A DNA stretch of 39,193 nt from NCBI GenBank assembly GCA_964372275.1, contig CAYJRR010000029.1, positions 1 to 39,193 on the forward strand, in the 5' to 3' direction. The notes under the pieces were generated by a model. It was not told the DNA's origin and did no database searches. It saw only the letters and a program-made list of their open reading frames with translations. The position numbers were made by a program, and so were the translations under genes. This stretch comes from CAYJRR01 sp964372275 [NCBI: uncultured bacterium]. Lineage in GTDB: Bacteria; CAYJRR01. This document shows positions 30,371 through 39,193 of the stretch, piece after piece (within the stretch, counting starts at the first letter, position 1; every line of letters begins with the position of its first letter).

Positions 30371-32664
30371 CGCGCCCCCTCCGCCGCGGCCGCCACGCGG
30401 GTCGAGACGGCGCTCCACCCGAGGAGCAGCAGAAAGATCAGCACGGCGTAGGCCGCGGCGTAGCCGAACTGCTCCTGGCGCGCGAAGGCCCAGCGGTAGG
30501 CCTCGCTGATCAGGATGTCGGTCGAGCTGTCGGGCTCGCCGCCGGAGACGAGGTAGACGACGTTGAACTGGTTGAAGGTCCAGACGGTGCCGAGCAGGAC
30601 CGCCGGCACGAGCGCCGGCCACAGGAGCGGCATCGTCACGTGCTTGAACGTCGCCAGCCGCCCGGCGCCGTCGACCGACGCCGCCTCGTAGAGATCGCGC
30701 GGGATCGCCTGCAGGCTGCCCAGACAGACGACCATCATGAACGGGAAGCCGAGCCAGGCGTTGGTGCAGAGGTTGGCGAAGAAGGCGGTCCCGAACGAGC
30801 CGAACCAGGCGACCGGCTCCACGCCGACCAGGTGGAGCAGTCCGTTGATCGCGCCGAGCTGCTTGTGAAACAGCCCCTTCCAGAGCAGGGCGGTGATGTA
30901 GTTGGGAACCGCCCAGGGGAGGATCAAGAGAACCCGGTAGAGCGGCCGGAGCGCCAGCAGCGGGCGCGCGAGCAGGAGCGCGAGCAGCAGACCGATCCCG
31001 ACGTGAAGGGCGAGGTTCGCCGCCGTCCAGAGCAGCGTCACCGCCAGCGCGTAGTAGAACGACAGCGGCTCCGTCGGGCCGTAGGTGCGCGCGGCCAGGA
31101 TGTCGACGAAGTTGGTGAGGCCGACGAAGGTCCACCGTCCGGCGCGGTGGTCGAACAGGGAGAGGGCGATCCCGACGGCGAGTGGAACGAAGAGAAGCAC
31201 GGAGGTGGCGACCGCGGCCGGGAGGATCCAGCTCCAGGCCCGGGCGGCACGGCCCAGCTCCTTGCGGCGCTGGAGCCCGGCGACGCGTCGGAGAAGCAGT
31301 CCAGAGGCGCCGACGAGACCGGCCACCGCCAGCACCACGTAGGGGAGCGGCGAGGCGGTGGCCGGCGGCGGACGATGGGTGGCGGCGTGGCGCCGCATCG
31401 CCGCCTTCGCCGCCTGCTCGGGGGTCCCCTCGCCGCGCAGCACCTTGCGAACGGCGAGATCGCCCGGCTCCCAGACGACGCGCATCGCCGGCCGGTTGTC
31501 CATCGGGACGGATCGCGGAAGCTGGGCGCGGAAGGCGGCGAGGATCGGATCGCCGCCGATCGCCGAATCGTCCCAGGTGGCGCGGTGGGCGACCGCCTGA
31601 CGGCCGACCCGCGCGCGGAGGGCGGCCCCCTCCCCGCCCGCGAGGAAGCCGGCGACGGCGCGCGCGTCGTCGACCGACCGCGCGGCGGCACTGACGATCA
31701 CCGCCTCCGCGGTGAGGAACGGCGCGGCGGGAAGGCCGGTCTCGCTCACCACCGGCAGCGGCGCGACGCCGAACGCCTTGCCGGCCGGGATCTCGCCCAG
31801 GAACCATGGGCCGCTGATCGCCATCGCCGCCCGCCCCTCGGCGAACAGGCGGGCCACCAGCGCGCCGCTCACCTCGTCGGGGATCGCCCGCCGCGCCCGG
31901 AGACGTTCGAGGAACGCGAGCGACGCGAGCGATTCCGGGCTGTCGAGTCTCGGCCGATCGCCGTCGAACAGCCGCCCGCCGAAGCCGAAGAACCAGGGGG
32001 CGTGGAAGTAGAAGAGGCTCGCTTCGTAGGCCAGGGCGAATCGGCCGTCCGCCGAGAACCGCTCCGCGAGCTCGAGCAGGTCGTCGGTCGTGCGCGGCGG
32101 CTCGGGGACCAGCCCCTTGTCGTAGAACAGGGCGAGGCTCTTGAACGCGAGCGGCAGCCCCCAGACGCGACCCCGGTACTCGAGCGGCGGCAACGTCTCG
32201 GGGAGAAACGCGGCGCGCTCCTCGGGGTCGAGCTCGACGGGCGCGAGCAGGCCGGCGTCGACCCAGCCGCCGATCCGTTCGTGGGCGAAGACGAACAGGT
32301 CGGGTCCGTTCCCGTTCGGAATGGCGACGGTCAGCTTCGACGCCATCACTTCGTTGGGGAGCCCGAGAAGCTCGACGCGGAGATCCGGCCGCGACGCGTG
32401 GAAGCGTTCGACCACCTGGTGCAGCGCCCGTTCCTCGGCGCCGCGATAGCTGTGCCAGAGGACGACCGGGCGAGGTTCGGCGGAGGCCTCGGCGGAGAAG
32501 AACAGCCCCGGAAGAACGAGAAGAAAATTGAAAATGGAAAATGGAAAACCGGCGAATGGAAAATGGATCCGGGACGATCCGGTTCTCCACGTACCGGTGA
32601 ATGGAAGACGGGACCTCCGCGATCCCGTTTTCCATCTGCCGGTTTTCAATTCTCCATCTTCCAT
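30367..32664 (-). CDS. MalE-MalF fusion: sugar-binding domain joined to permease
   Basis: A protein of up to 765 residues. A hydrophobic signal segment (about 40-57, ending SAEASA) precedes a complete extracellular solute-binding domain of the maltose type (about 65-430: [68 protein letters not shown]). A short linker leads into a MalF-type permease (about 440-765) with several helices and the EAA loop ([24 protein letters not shown] at about 660-683). The binding protein is therefore tethered to the membrane. The ATG at 32664 lies in a heptamer repeat, and the first 40 or so residues are repeat-encoded, so the true start is uncertain. I recall a characterised MalE-MalF fusion in Bdellovibrio. 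It overlaps malK by 19 bases. Confidence 0.88.
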   Translation of the reverse strand: MEDGELKTGRWKTGSRRSRLPFTGTWRTGSSRIHFPFAGFPFSIFNFLLVLPGLFFSAEASAEPRPVVLWHSYRGAEERALHQVVERFHASRPDLRVELLGLPNEVMASKLTVAIPNGNGPDLFVFAHERIGGWVDAGLLAPVELDPEERAAFLPETLPPLEYRGRVWGLPLAFKSLALFYDKGLVPEPPRTTDDLLELAERFSADGRFALAYEASLFYFHAPWFFGFGGRLFDGDRPRLDSPESLASLAFLERLRARRAIPDEVSGALVARLFAEGRAAMAISGPWFLGEIPAGKAFGVAPLPVVSETGLPAAPFLTAEAVIVSAAARSVDDARAVAGFLAGGEGAALRARVGRQAVAHRATWDDSAIGGDPILAAFRAQLPRSVPMDNRPAMRVVWEPGDLAVRKVLRGEGTPEQAAKAAMRRHAATHRPPPATASPLPYVVLAVAGLVGASGLLLRRVAGLQRRKELGRAARAWSWILPAAVATSVLLFVPLAVGIALSLFDHRAGRWTFVGLTNFVDILAARTYGPTEPLSFYYALAVTLLWTAANLALHVGIGLLLALLLARPLLALRPLYRVLLILPWAVPNYITALLWKGLFHKQLGAINGLLHLVGVEPVAWFGSFGTAFFANLCTNAWLGFPFMMVVCLGSLQAIPRDLYEAASVDGAGRLATFKHVTMPLLWPALVPAVLLGTVWTFNQFNVVYLVSGGEPDSSTDILISEAYRWAFARQEQFGYAAAYAVLIFLLLLGWSAVSTRVAAAAEGAR
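32527..32664. repeat. Imperfect inverted repeat built of GGAAAAT-type heptamers
   Basis: The left arm 32527-32569 (ATTGAAAATGGAAAATGG and on) and the right arm 32621-32664 are reverse complements at about 36 of 44 positions. Both contain the core GAAAACCGGC flanked by GGAAAAT-like seven-base units. A third, direct partial copy lies between (32593-32613). It covers the junction of malK and the malE-malF fusion: malK ends inside it and the fusion gene begins at its edge. In RNA it would form a very long hairpin. It looks like a dispersed repeat family member inserted in the operon. Confidence 0.75.
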
Positions 32665-33803
32665 TGCCGTGGAGGCTCGGCCGTTCGTGCGACGCCGTTG
32701 GCGCCCGCGTTCGGCGCCATCGCGGCGCCGTCCCTTCCGAATAGGTGGATCCGGTCGGGCACCGGGTCGAATCCGACTCGATCCCCGATCCGCGCCTCCG
32801 CGGCGCGGCGTCCCTCCAGGCGGGCGACGATCGTCCCGGCCTCGGTCCGCACGTGCGCGAACGCTTCCCAGCCCATCGGTTCCAGCGCCACCACCTCGCC
32901 GCGGAGCCGCGACCCTTCGACCAGGTCGTGGGGGCGGATCCCCAGCGTCGTCCTCCCCGCCGGGAACCGCGCGCCGAGCGGGATCCGGATCCCCGCGGCG
33001 TGAAAGGTCGATCCGTCCGCGAGGCCCCCGCCCGTTCCCGCCACCACCGGACCCGCGTCGTCGGCTACCTCCCCGTCCAGGAAGTTCATCGACGGGGAGC
33101 CGATGAAGCCCGCGACGAAGCGGTTCGCCGGACGGTGAAACAGGTCGAGCGGCGCGGCCACCTGCTGGAGCCGGCCGCCGTCGAGCACCGCGATCCGCGT
33201 CGCCAGCGTCATCGCCTCCACCTGGTCGTGGGTCACGTAGACCATGGTGGTGCCGAGCCGGCGGTGGAGGGCGCCCAGCTCGGCGCGCATCTGCACCCGC
33301 AGCGCGGCGTCGAGGTTCGACAGCGGCTCGTCGAAGAGGAAGACCTGCGGGTGGCGGGCGATGGCGCGGCCCATCGCCACCCGCTGCCGCTGCCCCCCCG
33401 AGAGCGCGCGCGGCCTTCGCTCGAGAAGGTCGCCGAGGTCGAGCATCCGCGCCACCTCCGTCACCCGGGCGTCGATCTCGGCCGCCGGCATCCGTCGCAG
33501 GACGAGTCCGAACGCCAGGTTCTCGCGCACCGTCATGTGGGGATAGAGGGCGTAGGACTGGAAGACCATGGCGATGTCCCGGTCCTTCGGCGACCGGTCG
33601 TTGACCACCTGCCCGCCGATCCGCACCTCGCCCTGGGTCACCTCCTCGAGTCCGGCGATCATCCGCAGGCAGGTGCTCTTGCCGCACCCGGAGCGTCCGA
33701 CCAACACCAGGAGCTCGCCGTCGGCGACGGCCAGCGAAAGCGAGCGGACGACCTCCACGTCGCCGTACCGCTTCTCCACTCCGACCAGCTCGACCGACGC
33801 CAC
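32646..33803 (-). CDS. malK: ABC transporter ATPase, MalK/UgpC type
   Basis: A 385-residue ATPase: Walker [10 protein letters not shown] (36-44), Q-loop [12 protein letters not shown], signature LSGGQRQR (134-141), Walker [14 protein letters not shown] (154-166) and H-loop THD, followed by the C-terminal OB/TOBE regulatory domain (about 240-370) typical of MalK/UgpC/MsmK. It would energise the MalEF-MalG transporter encoded directly downstream. The last residues (RQWKMEN) are encoded by the heptamer repeat, so the original C-terminus has been replaced. The gene is divergent from the FAD reductase gene with 73 bases between. ATG 33803 gives the canonical N-terminus [14 protein letters not shown]. 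Confidence 0.93.
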   Translation of the reverse strand: MASVELVGVEKRYGDVEVVRSLSLAVADGELLVLVGRSGCGKSTCLRMIAGLEEVTQGEVRIGGQVVNDRSPKDRDIAMVFQSYALYPHMTVRENLAFGLVLRRMPAAEIDARVTEVARMLDLGDLLERRPRALSGGQRQRVAMGRAIARHPQVFLFDEPLSNLDAALRVQMRAELGALHRRLGTTMVYVTHDQVEAMTLATRIAVLDGGRLQQVAAPLDLFHRPANRFVAGFIGSPSMNFLDGEVADDAGPVVAGTGGGLADGSTFHAAGIRIPLGARFPAGRTTLGIRPHDLVEGSRLRGEVVALEPMGWEAFAHVRTEAGTIVARLEGRRAAEARIGDRVGFDPVPDRIHLFGRDGAAMAPNAGANGVARTAEPPRQWKMEN

Positions 33804-33876
33804 GGGGGCCTCCGCGAAACGCCGGACTCTACCACCGCCGGCGCGCCGCGACGAGACGCGCTACGCTCGGGACTGC

Positions 33877-35172
33877 GTGCGGTTCGACGTGGCGATCATC
33901 GGTGCGGGTCCGGCGGGGTGCGCGATGGCTCTCGCGCTGCGGGCGCTCACGCCGTCGGCGCGGGTGCTTCTGCTCGACGCGGCGCGCTTTCCCCGCGTGA
34001 AGCCCTGCGGTGGGGCGATCTCGCGGCGCGGGCTCCGCGTCCTGCTCGCGCTCGGCGCCCCCGCCGGTGGCGACGGCATGACGCTGCGTTCGGCCGAGCT
34101 GCGAGACGGGCGAGCGTCGCGCACCGTCGCGCCCGAGATCGACGATCCCCTCGGCATCGTGGTGTCGCGCGTCGACTTCGACGACACGCTCCTGTCGGCG
34201 GCGCGCGCTCGCGGGGTCGAGGTGCGGGAAGGGACGCGTGTCCGTGCGATCGGTCCCTGGCTCGCGGACGACCTGCCCGCGGGCGGCGGCGCGACGGGAC
34301 GCGCCGGATCGGGGCGCCGGCTGGAGACGACGGCCGGGCCGGTCGACGCCCGGGTGGTCGTCGGCGCCGACGGAGCGACGAGCGTCGCGGCGACGCAGGT
34401 GCGGCGCGAGCGCGGCGGTCCTCGACCGCGCCTGGCCACCGCGATCGAGCGGATCACCGGCGGCGGATCGGACGACCCGCCGCGAGACCGGATGCGCTAC
34501 GACTTCGACGTCGGCGCCGGTCGCGATCGCTGCCTCGGCTACGCCTGGGACTTCCCGTGTCCGCACTCTCGGACCGACGCCCAGGGCTCCCCCGCGCGCC
34601 GCCCCCAGGTGGGGGCCGTCGCCTTCAATCGGGGTGTCTACAGCATCGTTCCGCGGTCGCTTCCGCTCCCGACACCCGCCATCGCCGAGCGCCTCCGCCG
34701 CCGGCGCGGCGATCCCCCCGCGCTCGACCGCGCGCGCGCCTGGCCCGAGCTGCTCTACGACGAGCGCCGGCCGATCGCCGCCCCCGGACTGTTCCTGGCG
34801 GGCGAGGCGATCGGCGTCCACCCTCTCACCGGTGAGGGGATCGCCCCGGCACTCGAGTCGGCGCTCGTCGTCGCGCCGTGGATCGCCGCGGCGCTTCGGG
34901 AGCCACCGGGCCCCTTTGCCGACGCCGCGTTTCGCTTTCGACGGACGATGCTCGGCCGTCGGTTGGCGCTGGGCAGCCGCTTGGCCGCCCTGCTCTACGG
35001 ACCGCGCGGCGGTCTCTGGCGCGAAGCGGCGCTCGGCGACGCGCGGCTCCGCGAGCTCCTTCTCCTGGACTTCGCCGGCGATCTCGATCTTCCCGCCCGG
35101 AAGGCGGAGCTCGTCACCCGCTTCGCTCGCCACGTGACGGTGACCGGCCTGCGTCGGCTATTCGGGGCGTGA
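33877..35172 (+). CDS. FAD-dependent oxidoreductase, geranylgeranyl reductase family
   Basis: A 431-residue flavoprotein with GTG start at 33877. The dinucleotide-binding loop VAIIGAGPAGCAMAL lies at residues 5-19. RFPRVKPCGGAIS (about 44-56) is the KPCGG motif of geranylgeranyl reductases. VVGADGATS and LFLAGEAIGVHPLTGEGIAPALESA (about 307-331) are the second FAD motifs. Such enzymes reduce isoprenoid chains (menaquinone tails, lipids, carotenoids) or act as lipid-related monooxygenases; the substrate cannot be read from sequence. It is alone on its strand between malK and the pilin gene, so context gives no pathway. Confidence 0.85.
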   Translation: MRFDVAIIGAGPAGCAMALALRALTPSARVLLLDAARFPRVKPCGGAISRRGLRVLLALGAPAGGDGMTLRSAELRDGRASRTVAPEIDDPLGIVVSRVDFDDTLLSAARARGVEVREGTRVRAIGPWLADDLPAGGGATGRAGSGRRLETTAGPVDARVVVGADGATSVAATQVRRERGGPRPRLATAIERITGGGSDDPPRDRMRYDFDVGAGRDRCLGYAWDFPCPHSRTDAQGSPARRPQVGAVAFNRGVYSIVPRSLPLPTPAIAERLRRRRGDPPALDRARAWPELLYDERRPIAAPGLFLAGEAIGVHPLTGEGIAPALESALVVAPWIAAALREPPGPFADAAFRFRRTMLGRRLALGSRLAALLYGPRGGLWREAALGDARLRELLLLDFAGDLDLPARKAELVTRFARHVTVTGLRRLFGA

Positions 35173-35197
35173 ACGCGCGCCGCCGTCCCGCGGTGAT

Positions 35198-35755
35198 CTA
35201 CGTGAGGCAGTCGTTCGCGGGGGTCGAAAGCTGGCGGTCCTGGTTGATCGTCCAGTGGTCGAGGGTGACGGTGCCGTCGGGTCCGATGTCGCCCGCCGCC
35301 CCGACCCGGAACGACTGGGCGTCGAGGCTCGTCGGCGGCAGGTCGGCTTCGGTCAGCGGGTCCCCGGCGAGACTGACCATCTTGGCGGTGGAGTAGCGGA
35401 AGGGATCACCCACGACCTCGGGGCGCGCGGTGGTGTTCCGCGTGCCGTCGTGGTCGGAGAGCCCCGCCACCGATGCCGGCGCCGCCACCGCGAACCCGAA
35501 CAGGTAGTGCGGTGAGCCGTCGGGGAGCCATCCGAGCGAGACGATGTCGGTGCTGAAGGTGTTGTGCTCGCCGAAGAACGACTTCTCGGAGGTAAAGATC
35601 GAGCCGAGCGCCGTCTTGGCCTCCGACTGCTTCGACTTGCACTGGAAGGAGAAGTAGTTCGGCACGGCCACCGCGACCAGCACCCCGATGACCCCCAGGA
35701 CGATCAACAGCTCGATGAGCGTGAAGCCGCACGAACGGCCGAATGGCGTCTTCAT
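35198..35755 (-). CDS. Type IV pilin, PilA-like
   Basis: A 185-residue prepilin. A short basic leader ends in G10, followed by FTLIELLIVLGVIGVLVAVAVPNYFSF, the class III signal with cleavage after the glycine and Glu at mature position 5. The next part (CKSKQSEAKTALGSIFTSEKSFFGEHNTFST) resembles the Myxococcus PilA alpha-helix after its membrane segment (SKQSEAKTNLKALYTAQKSFFSE as I recall). Two cysteines, one after the helix (C39) and one at the C-terminus (C183), could form the D-loop disulphide. No pilus assembly gene is next to it, so it may be an extra or orphan pilin. In M. xanthus PilA serves the second, pilus-driven motility system. Confidence 0.88.
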   Translation of the reverse strand: MKTPFGRSCGFTLIELLIVLGVIGVLVAVAVPNYFSFQCKSKQSEAKTALGSIFTSEKSFFGEHNTFSTDIVSLGWLPDGSPHYLFGFAVAAPASVAGLSDHDGTRNTTARPEVVGDPFRYSTAKMVSLAGDPLTEADLPPTSLDAQSFRVGAAGDIGPDGTVTLDHWTINQDRQLSTPANDCLT

Positions 35756-35810
35756 GCGACCACGGTAGACCCGGCCACGCGGCGAACCGGTTGACCGGCG
35801 TCACGCCCGG

Positions 35811-38171
35811 CTAGTGAAACGTCGACGACGCGCGTGATCGCGGCCACGCATCGGATGCATCGCGAAAACCGCCCACGCCGACCGTGGTTCCCCGCCAGGA
35901 AAGGGGGATCGCGGCCGCCTCGCCGACCAGCAGGGACCGGTTCGCCCCCGACTCCCACCGCGTGCCGTTCGGCCCGACGACCACCAGCTTCATCTCGAAC
36001 AGGCCGCCCACCGGAAGCGGGACGGTCGCCGACCACGTTTCGTCCCGATCGGCGCGGAGCGCGACCCCACGTTTCACGTCCCAGGCACCCAGCTCCTCCC
36101 CCGAGCCGACGAGCCATGCCGTCTCGCCGGGACCGAGCGCCAGCCCGCTGGCCCGGAACTCGATCGCGCGCAGGTCCGGCCGCAACAACCGTTCGCGTGC
36201 CGCCGCGGCGGCCGTGCGGTAGCCGCCCTTCCGGGGTTTGAGCAGGAAGACCTCGGTCGACCGCGGCGCGACGACGAGACCCTTGGGGCCCACCTGCCTC
36301 CGTTCGCCGGTACGCAGATCGCGGACCGAGGCACCCCGCCGAAGCTCGTCGGGAACGGCGACGGCCGCCGCCGCGTCGCGACGGTTCACGGCGACGAGCG
36401 CCGCCTCGTCGTCGTCGATCCGGGCGTAGGCGAACAGACCCTCCTCGGCGAGCAGCAACCGCGTGACCCCGTCGCGCAGCGATCGATGCTCGCGTCGCGC
36501 GGCGAGGAGGCGCCGGATCGTCGCGGCGAACGGCCCCTCGCCTTCGAAGCGCATGTCGCCGCGGTTCTCGGGCTCCGTGCGACCCGTCAGGCCCGATTCG
36601 GTCCCGTAGGTCAGCGACGGCGTTCCGCGCGCGGTCAGCAGGAAGGCGAGCGCCGCGTCGACGCTCCCGTCGTCGGACGCGCAGGAGCTTCGCACGCGCG
36701 GCACGTCGTGGTTGTCGAGGAATGTCACCAGGACCGACGGGTCTTCATAGCGGCGATCCTCGGTCAACACCACCCCGAGCCGCGCCGGATCGGCCCCTCT
36801 GCAGAAGACCTCGTCCATCGCGAAGTAGAGCGGGAAGTCGAAGATGGCGTCGAACCCGCCCTGGGAGAGCGCGCGGCTCAATGCTTCCGCCGATCCGTCG
36901 TACAGCTCTCCCAGCAGACGGACCTGCGGCGCGAGACGCTTCAGGTCGCCGTTGTAGCGCCGCCAGAACTCGATCGGCATGTGGCGCGCCGCGTCGAGCC
37001 GGAAGGCGTCGGGCCGGACCGCGTCGATCCAACGGAGCGACGTCCCGAGCAGATGGCGATAGACCTCCTCCCGCTCCTGTGCCAGGTCGGGGAGACCGTG
37101 CACGTCGCGCTCGACGAGCTGCACCGGATCGCTCCAGTCGACGATCGACCCCTTCCCGTGGAACCACGAGGAGTGGCTGCGGGTGAGCGGCGCCCCCGGC
37201 GCGACGTGGTTGAGCACCACGTCCAGCACGAGCTTCATGCCGCGGGCGTGCAGCGCGTCCGACAAACGCCGAAGCGTCGTCTCATCGCCGAAGCGCGGCT
37301 CCACGGACTCGAACTCCTCGACCCAGTACCCGTGATAGGCGCCGTGCCCGCCGAACTTCTCGGTCCGCATCCGGAAGACGGGGGAGAGCCAGACCGCGCC
37401 GATCCCCAACCGTTCGAGGTGGTCGAGGCGGTCGATCACCCCTTGCAGGTCGCCGCCGTGGAACGCCTGCGGATCGAGGAGGTCGGTCTCGCCGTCGTTG
37501 GTCGGATCGCCGTTGGAGAAACGGTCGACCATCACGAAGTAGATCGCGTCGCCTCGCGGAGCGGCGGTCGAGGAGGAGCCGGCGGCGAGCAGGTCGTCGG
37601 CCACACGGCCGATCTCGGTCGCGATGCGGGCGGCGGCCGCTTCGACCGCTTGCTCCTCCTTCTCGTGATCGAAGTCGAGGAAGACGGGGATGTCGATCCC
37701 GAAGCCTCGAACCTGGTCGACCCGGTCGCGCGGCGCGATCCCGCCCGTCGCGGTGACGATCCAGCGATAGCGGCCGTTGAGGACAGAGTAGAACTCGGCC
37801 TTCGCCTCGACGAGCGCGATCCACTCGGCATCCCCCGCCTGTTTCGCGAGCGCCGCCAGCCGGGCCCCGGAGCTGCGCTTCGTCGCGAACGCCTCCAGCA
37901 GCGAGCCGTCCCCGGTGACGGTGCGAACCTCGAGGCGCCGGCTCGACAGCGGCGCCGCGACCCTCGCCGCCGCCGCCGCCGGGAAGGCCGCCGTCTCGCA
38001 ACAGCCCTCCGCCGCGTCGACCACCGCCGCGAGCGCGACGGAGGTCCCCTCCGGCGCCTGCACGGCGGGCTTCAAGCCCACGCGCGGCGCGCACCCCGCC
38101 GCCGCGACCGCGATCGCGAGGGCGATCGGCCGCGCCGCGCCTCGGCCGCCGCGACACCGGGTCAGAACCAT
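35811..38171 (-). CDS. GH13 alpha-amylase/neopullulanase-type lipoprotein with CBM20-like domain
   Basis: A 786-residue predicted lipoprotein. ATG 38171 is chosen because GGAGGTGGAGG precedes it and the lipobox AAAGC (C27) fits. Residues about 30-205 are a poorly recognised domain. The GH13 barrel (about 207-570) contains IYFVMVDRFSNGD, DVVLNHV, nucleophile D393 (FRLDAARH), acid/base E422 (LGELYD) and D489 (FLDNHDVPR), so it should be active on alpha-glucans. A beta domain (about 575-650) follows, then a CBM20-like starch-binding domain (about 665-765: GETAWLVGSGEELGAWD, WSATVPLPVGGLFEMKLVV). Tethered in the outer membrane it would release maltodextrins for the MalEFGK transporter. It overlaps the end of the upstream barrel gene by ten bases. 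Confidence 0.92.
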   Translation of the reverse strand: MVLTRCRGGRGAARPIALAIAVAAAGCAPRVGLKPAVQAPEGTSVALAAVVDAAEGCCETAAFPAAAAARVAAPLSSRRLEVRTVTGDGSLLEAFATKRSSGARLAALAKQAGDAEWIALVEAKAEFYSVLNGRYRWIVTATGGIAPRDRVDQVRGFGIDIPVFLDFDHEKEEQAVEAAAARIATEIGRVADDLLAAGSSSTAAPRGDAIYFVMVDRFSNGDPTNDGETDLLDPQAFHGGDLQGVIDRLDHLERLGIGAVWLSPVFRMRTEKFGGHGAYHGYWVEEFESVEPRFGDETTLRRLSDALHARGMKLVLDVVLNHVAPGAPLTRSHSSWFHGKGSIVDWSDPVQLVERDVHGLPDLAQEREEVYRHLLGTSLRWIDAVRPDAFRLDAARHMPIEFWRRYNGDLKRLAPQVRLLGELYDGSAEALSRALSQGGFDAIFDFPLYFAMDEVFCRGADPARLGVVLTEDRRYEDPSVLVTFLDNHDVPRVRSSCASDDGSVDAALAFLLTARGTPSLTYGTESGLTGRTEPENRGDMRFEGEGPFAATIRRLLAARREHRSLRDGVTRLLLAEEGLFAYARIDDDEAALVAVNRRDAAAAVAVPDELRRGASVRDLRTGERRQVGPKGLVVAPRSTEVFLLKPRKGGYRTAAAAARERLLRPDLRAIEFRASGLALGPGETAWLVGSGEELGAWDVKRGVALRADRDETWSATVPLPVGGLFEMKLVVVGPNGTRWESGANRSLLVGEAAAIPLSWRGTTVGVGGFRDASDAWPRSRASSTFH

Positions 38172-39193
38172 GCCTCCACCTCCACTCCCGCCACGTGGTG
38201 CCAATGCCGCTCCTTCGCGCCGAAGCTGTTGTACTCGTCGAGGCTGTCGACGAAGCTGTTCCCGAACGCGTTGTTCTGGTTCGAGTACTGCGCCCCGTAG
38301 AGGATCCGCAACGACGGGCGAGTGTAGAGCCCGGTCCCCAGCGGATTCAGAACCACGCCGACCTTCCCCTGCCAGGTGTTGCGCGAATCGCTGTCGCCAA
38401 ACTCCAGCCCGCGGGTGTCGGCGACGCCGCCGTCGTTGGCGAAGACCGAGTTGACGTGCTCGCGGTAGCGGTTGCCGTTCTTCGAACGTTCCTGGGCCAC
38501 GGCGTTTTCCAGCAGCAGGTGGACGACGTCGGTCAGGTAGAGCTGGAACCGCACCACGGTGGAGGCGATCGTCTGGTCGTCGTCGCTGGGGGCGATCGCG
38601 TTGTCACCGTCGGCGAAATCCCCGTAGAGCAGCCCCCACGCCGCGTCGAGGCGGCCGGGAACCAGCACGAGGTGCATCTCGTTCCCGACCGTGAGCGCGA
38701 ACCGCTCGTCGGTGAGCGCGCGCAGGTAGATCGAGTAGTCGCGGTCCTCGTAGGTCTCGACCGTCACGTTCCCCGGATGGCGCCGCTCGTAGCGGGCGAA
38801 CAGGTTGTTCCACCGGATCGGCCCCATCCGTCCGAAGCCGAGATAGCCGATCGCCTTCCAGGAGGTGGCCGCGGTCGGAACCGGGTCGGGGAAGTCGTCC
38901 TCCTGTCCCGGGTTGGCGAGCACGTACTGCTCGGCGACCTCGCCGCGGACGAAGTCTTCGTAGTCGACGCCGGGGGTGCGGTGCGGCGCGTTGGCGTTTC
39001 CGACCACCTTCGGCTCGTGGTTCACCTGGCCGCCGCCGCCCAGCTCGAGGTGTTTGCCGATCCGATAGCGGACGCTCCCGCCGCCGGTCAGGACCGTGCT
39101 GTAGCGATCGCCGCGGACGAAGTAGCCCGAGTCGCCGGCGCCGAGGAGCACGTCGACCCGATCGGACTGCTAACGCCCCGACAACCCGATCGT
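38162..39193 (-). CDS. Outer-membrane beta-barrel protein, partial, with possible in-frame TAG
   Basis: From GTG 39151 the frame reads 329 residues of barrel-like sequence (SVRYRIGKHLELGGGGQV, SWKAIGYLGFGRMGPIRWNNLFARYERR, VVRFQLYLTDVVHLLLE, SLRILYGAQYS) ending VAGVEVEAWF. There is no signal peptide, so the true beginning is upstream. The frame also reads plausibly before the GTG (QSDRVDVL) up to a TAG at 39172-39170, then TIGLSGR to the window edge. Either the gene is interrupted by that TAG or the start is unusual. Its overlap with the amylase gene suggests a porin-like partner for alpha-glucan uptake, but it has no visible TonB-receptor plug. Confidence 0.65.

Overview
The window is GC-rich chromosomal DNA (roughly 68-70% by eye) whose gene content points to a Myxococcota or other former-deltaproteobacterial genome. 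The supporting traits are an ADYC-domain lipoprotein, an AgmX/PglI-type TonB-like C-terminus, a CglE-type beta-barrel, a serine/threonine kinase fused to an FGE-sulfatase domain, a Myxococcus-like type IV pilin, and many predicted lipoproteins. No rRNA, tRNA or CRISPR array was seen.

Region 1 (1-9.5 kb): after about 430 bases without a supported gene comes an orphan OmpR-type response regulator (minus strand) that lacks the phospho-acceptor aspartate. Divergent from it is a tightly packed plus-strand operon: two outer-membrane beta-barrels, two large periplasmic TPR proteins and a TPR lipoprotein. These match, in order, the A-B-C-D-E genes of the Myxococcus xanthus Glt (gliding) and Nfs (spore-coat) machines. 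The E gene carries an in-frame TAG. A long hairpin follows it.

Region 2 (9.5-17.8 kb): a signalling island. It holds a 1238-residue kinase/nSTAND/PEGA-like/FGE chimera, an AT-rich promoter with a CRP-like palindrome, an ADYC lipoprotein with 18 SLNxx pentapeptides, an FHA-GAF-class III adenylyl cyclase, and a convergent HDOD-GGDEF protein.

Region 3 (17.9-21 kb): the rest of the Glt/Nfs set follows: a CglF-like small periplasmic protein, a GltG/NfsG-like FHA-TM-TonB_C protein and a CglE/NfsH-like barrel. The A-to-H order is therefore complete but split between E and F by the signalling island.

Region 4 (21-29.4 kb): a free-standing integrase SAM-like domain, three lipoproteins sharing a YfaP-like (DUF2135-type) C-terminal domain, an integrin-betaI-like VWA lipoprotein with calcium-type thrombospondin-3 repeats, and a tonB-tolQ-tolR-tolR set resembling the AglRQS motor. 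My main hypothesis is that regions 1, 3 and 4 together encode an envelope-spanning, proton-driven surface machine with its own motor and candidate adhesins.

Region 5 (29.5-39.2 kb): a maltodextrin module (MalG, a MalE-MalF fusion, MalK), an FAD-dependent geranylgeranyl-reductase-like enzyme, a PilA-like pilin, a GH13 alpha-amylase lipoprotein with a CBM20-like domain, and a partial outer-membrane barrel running off the window. A long imperfect inverted repeat of GGAAAAT-type heptamers supplies both the 3' end of malK and the 5' end of the malE-malF fusion. The tonB set lies only 81 bases downstream of malG on the same strand, so a role in sugar uptake is a real alternative to a role in motility.
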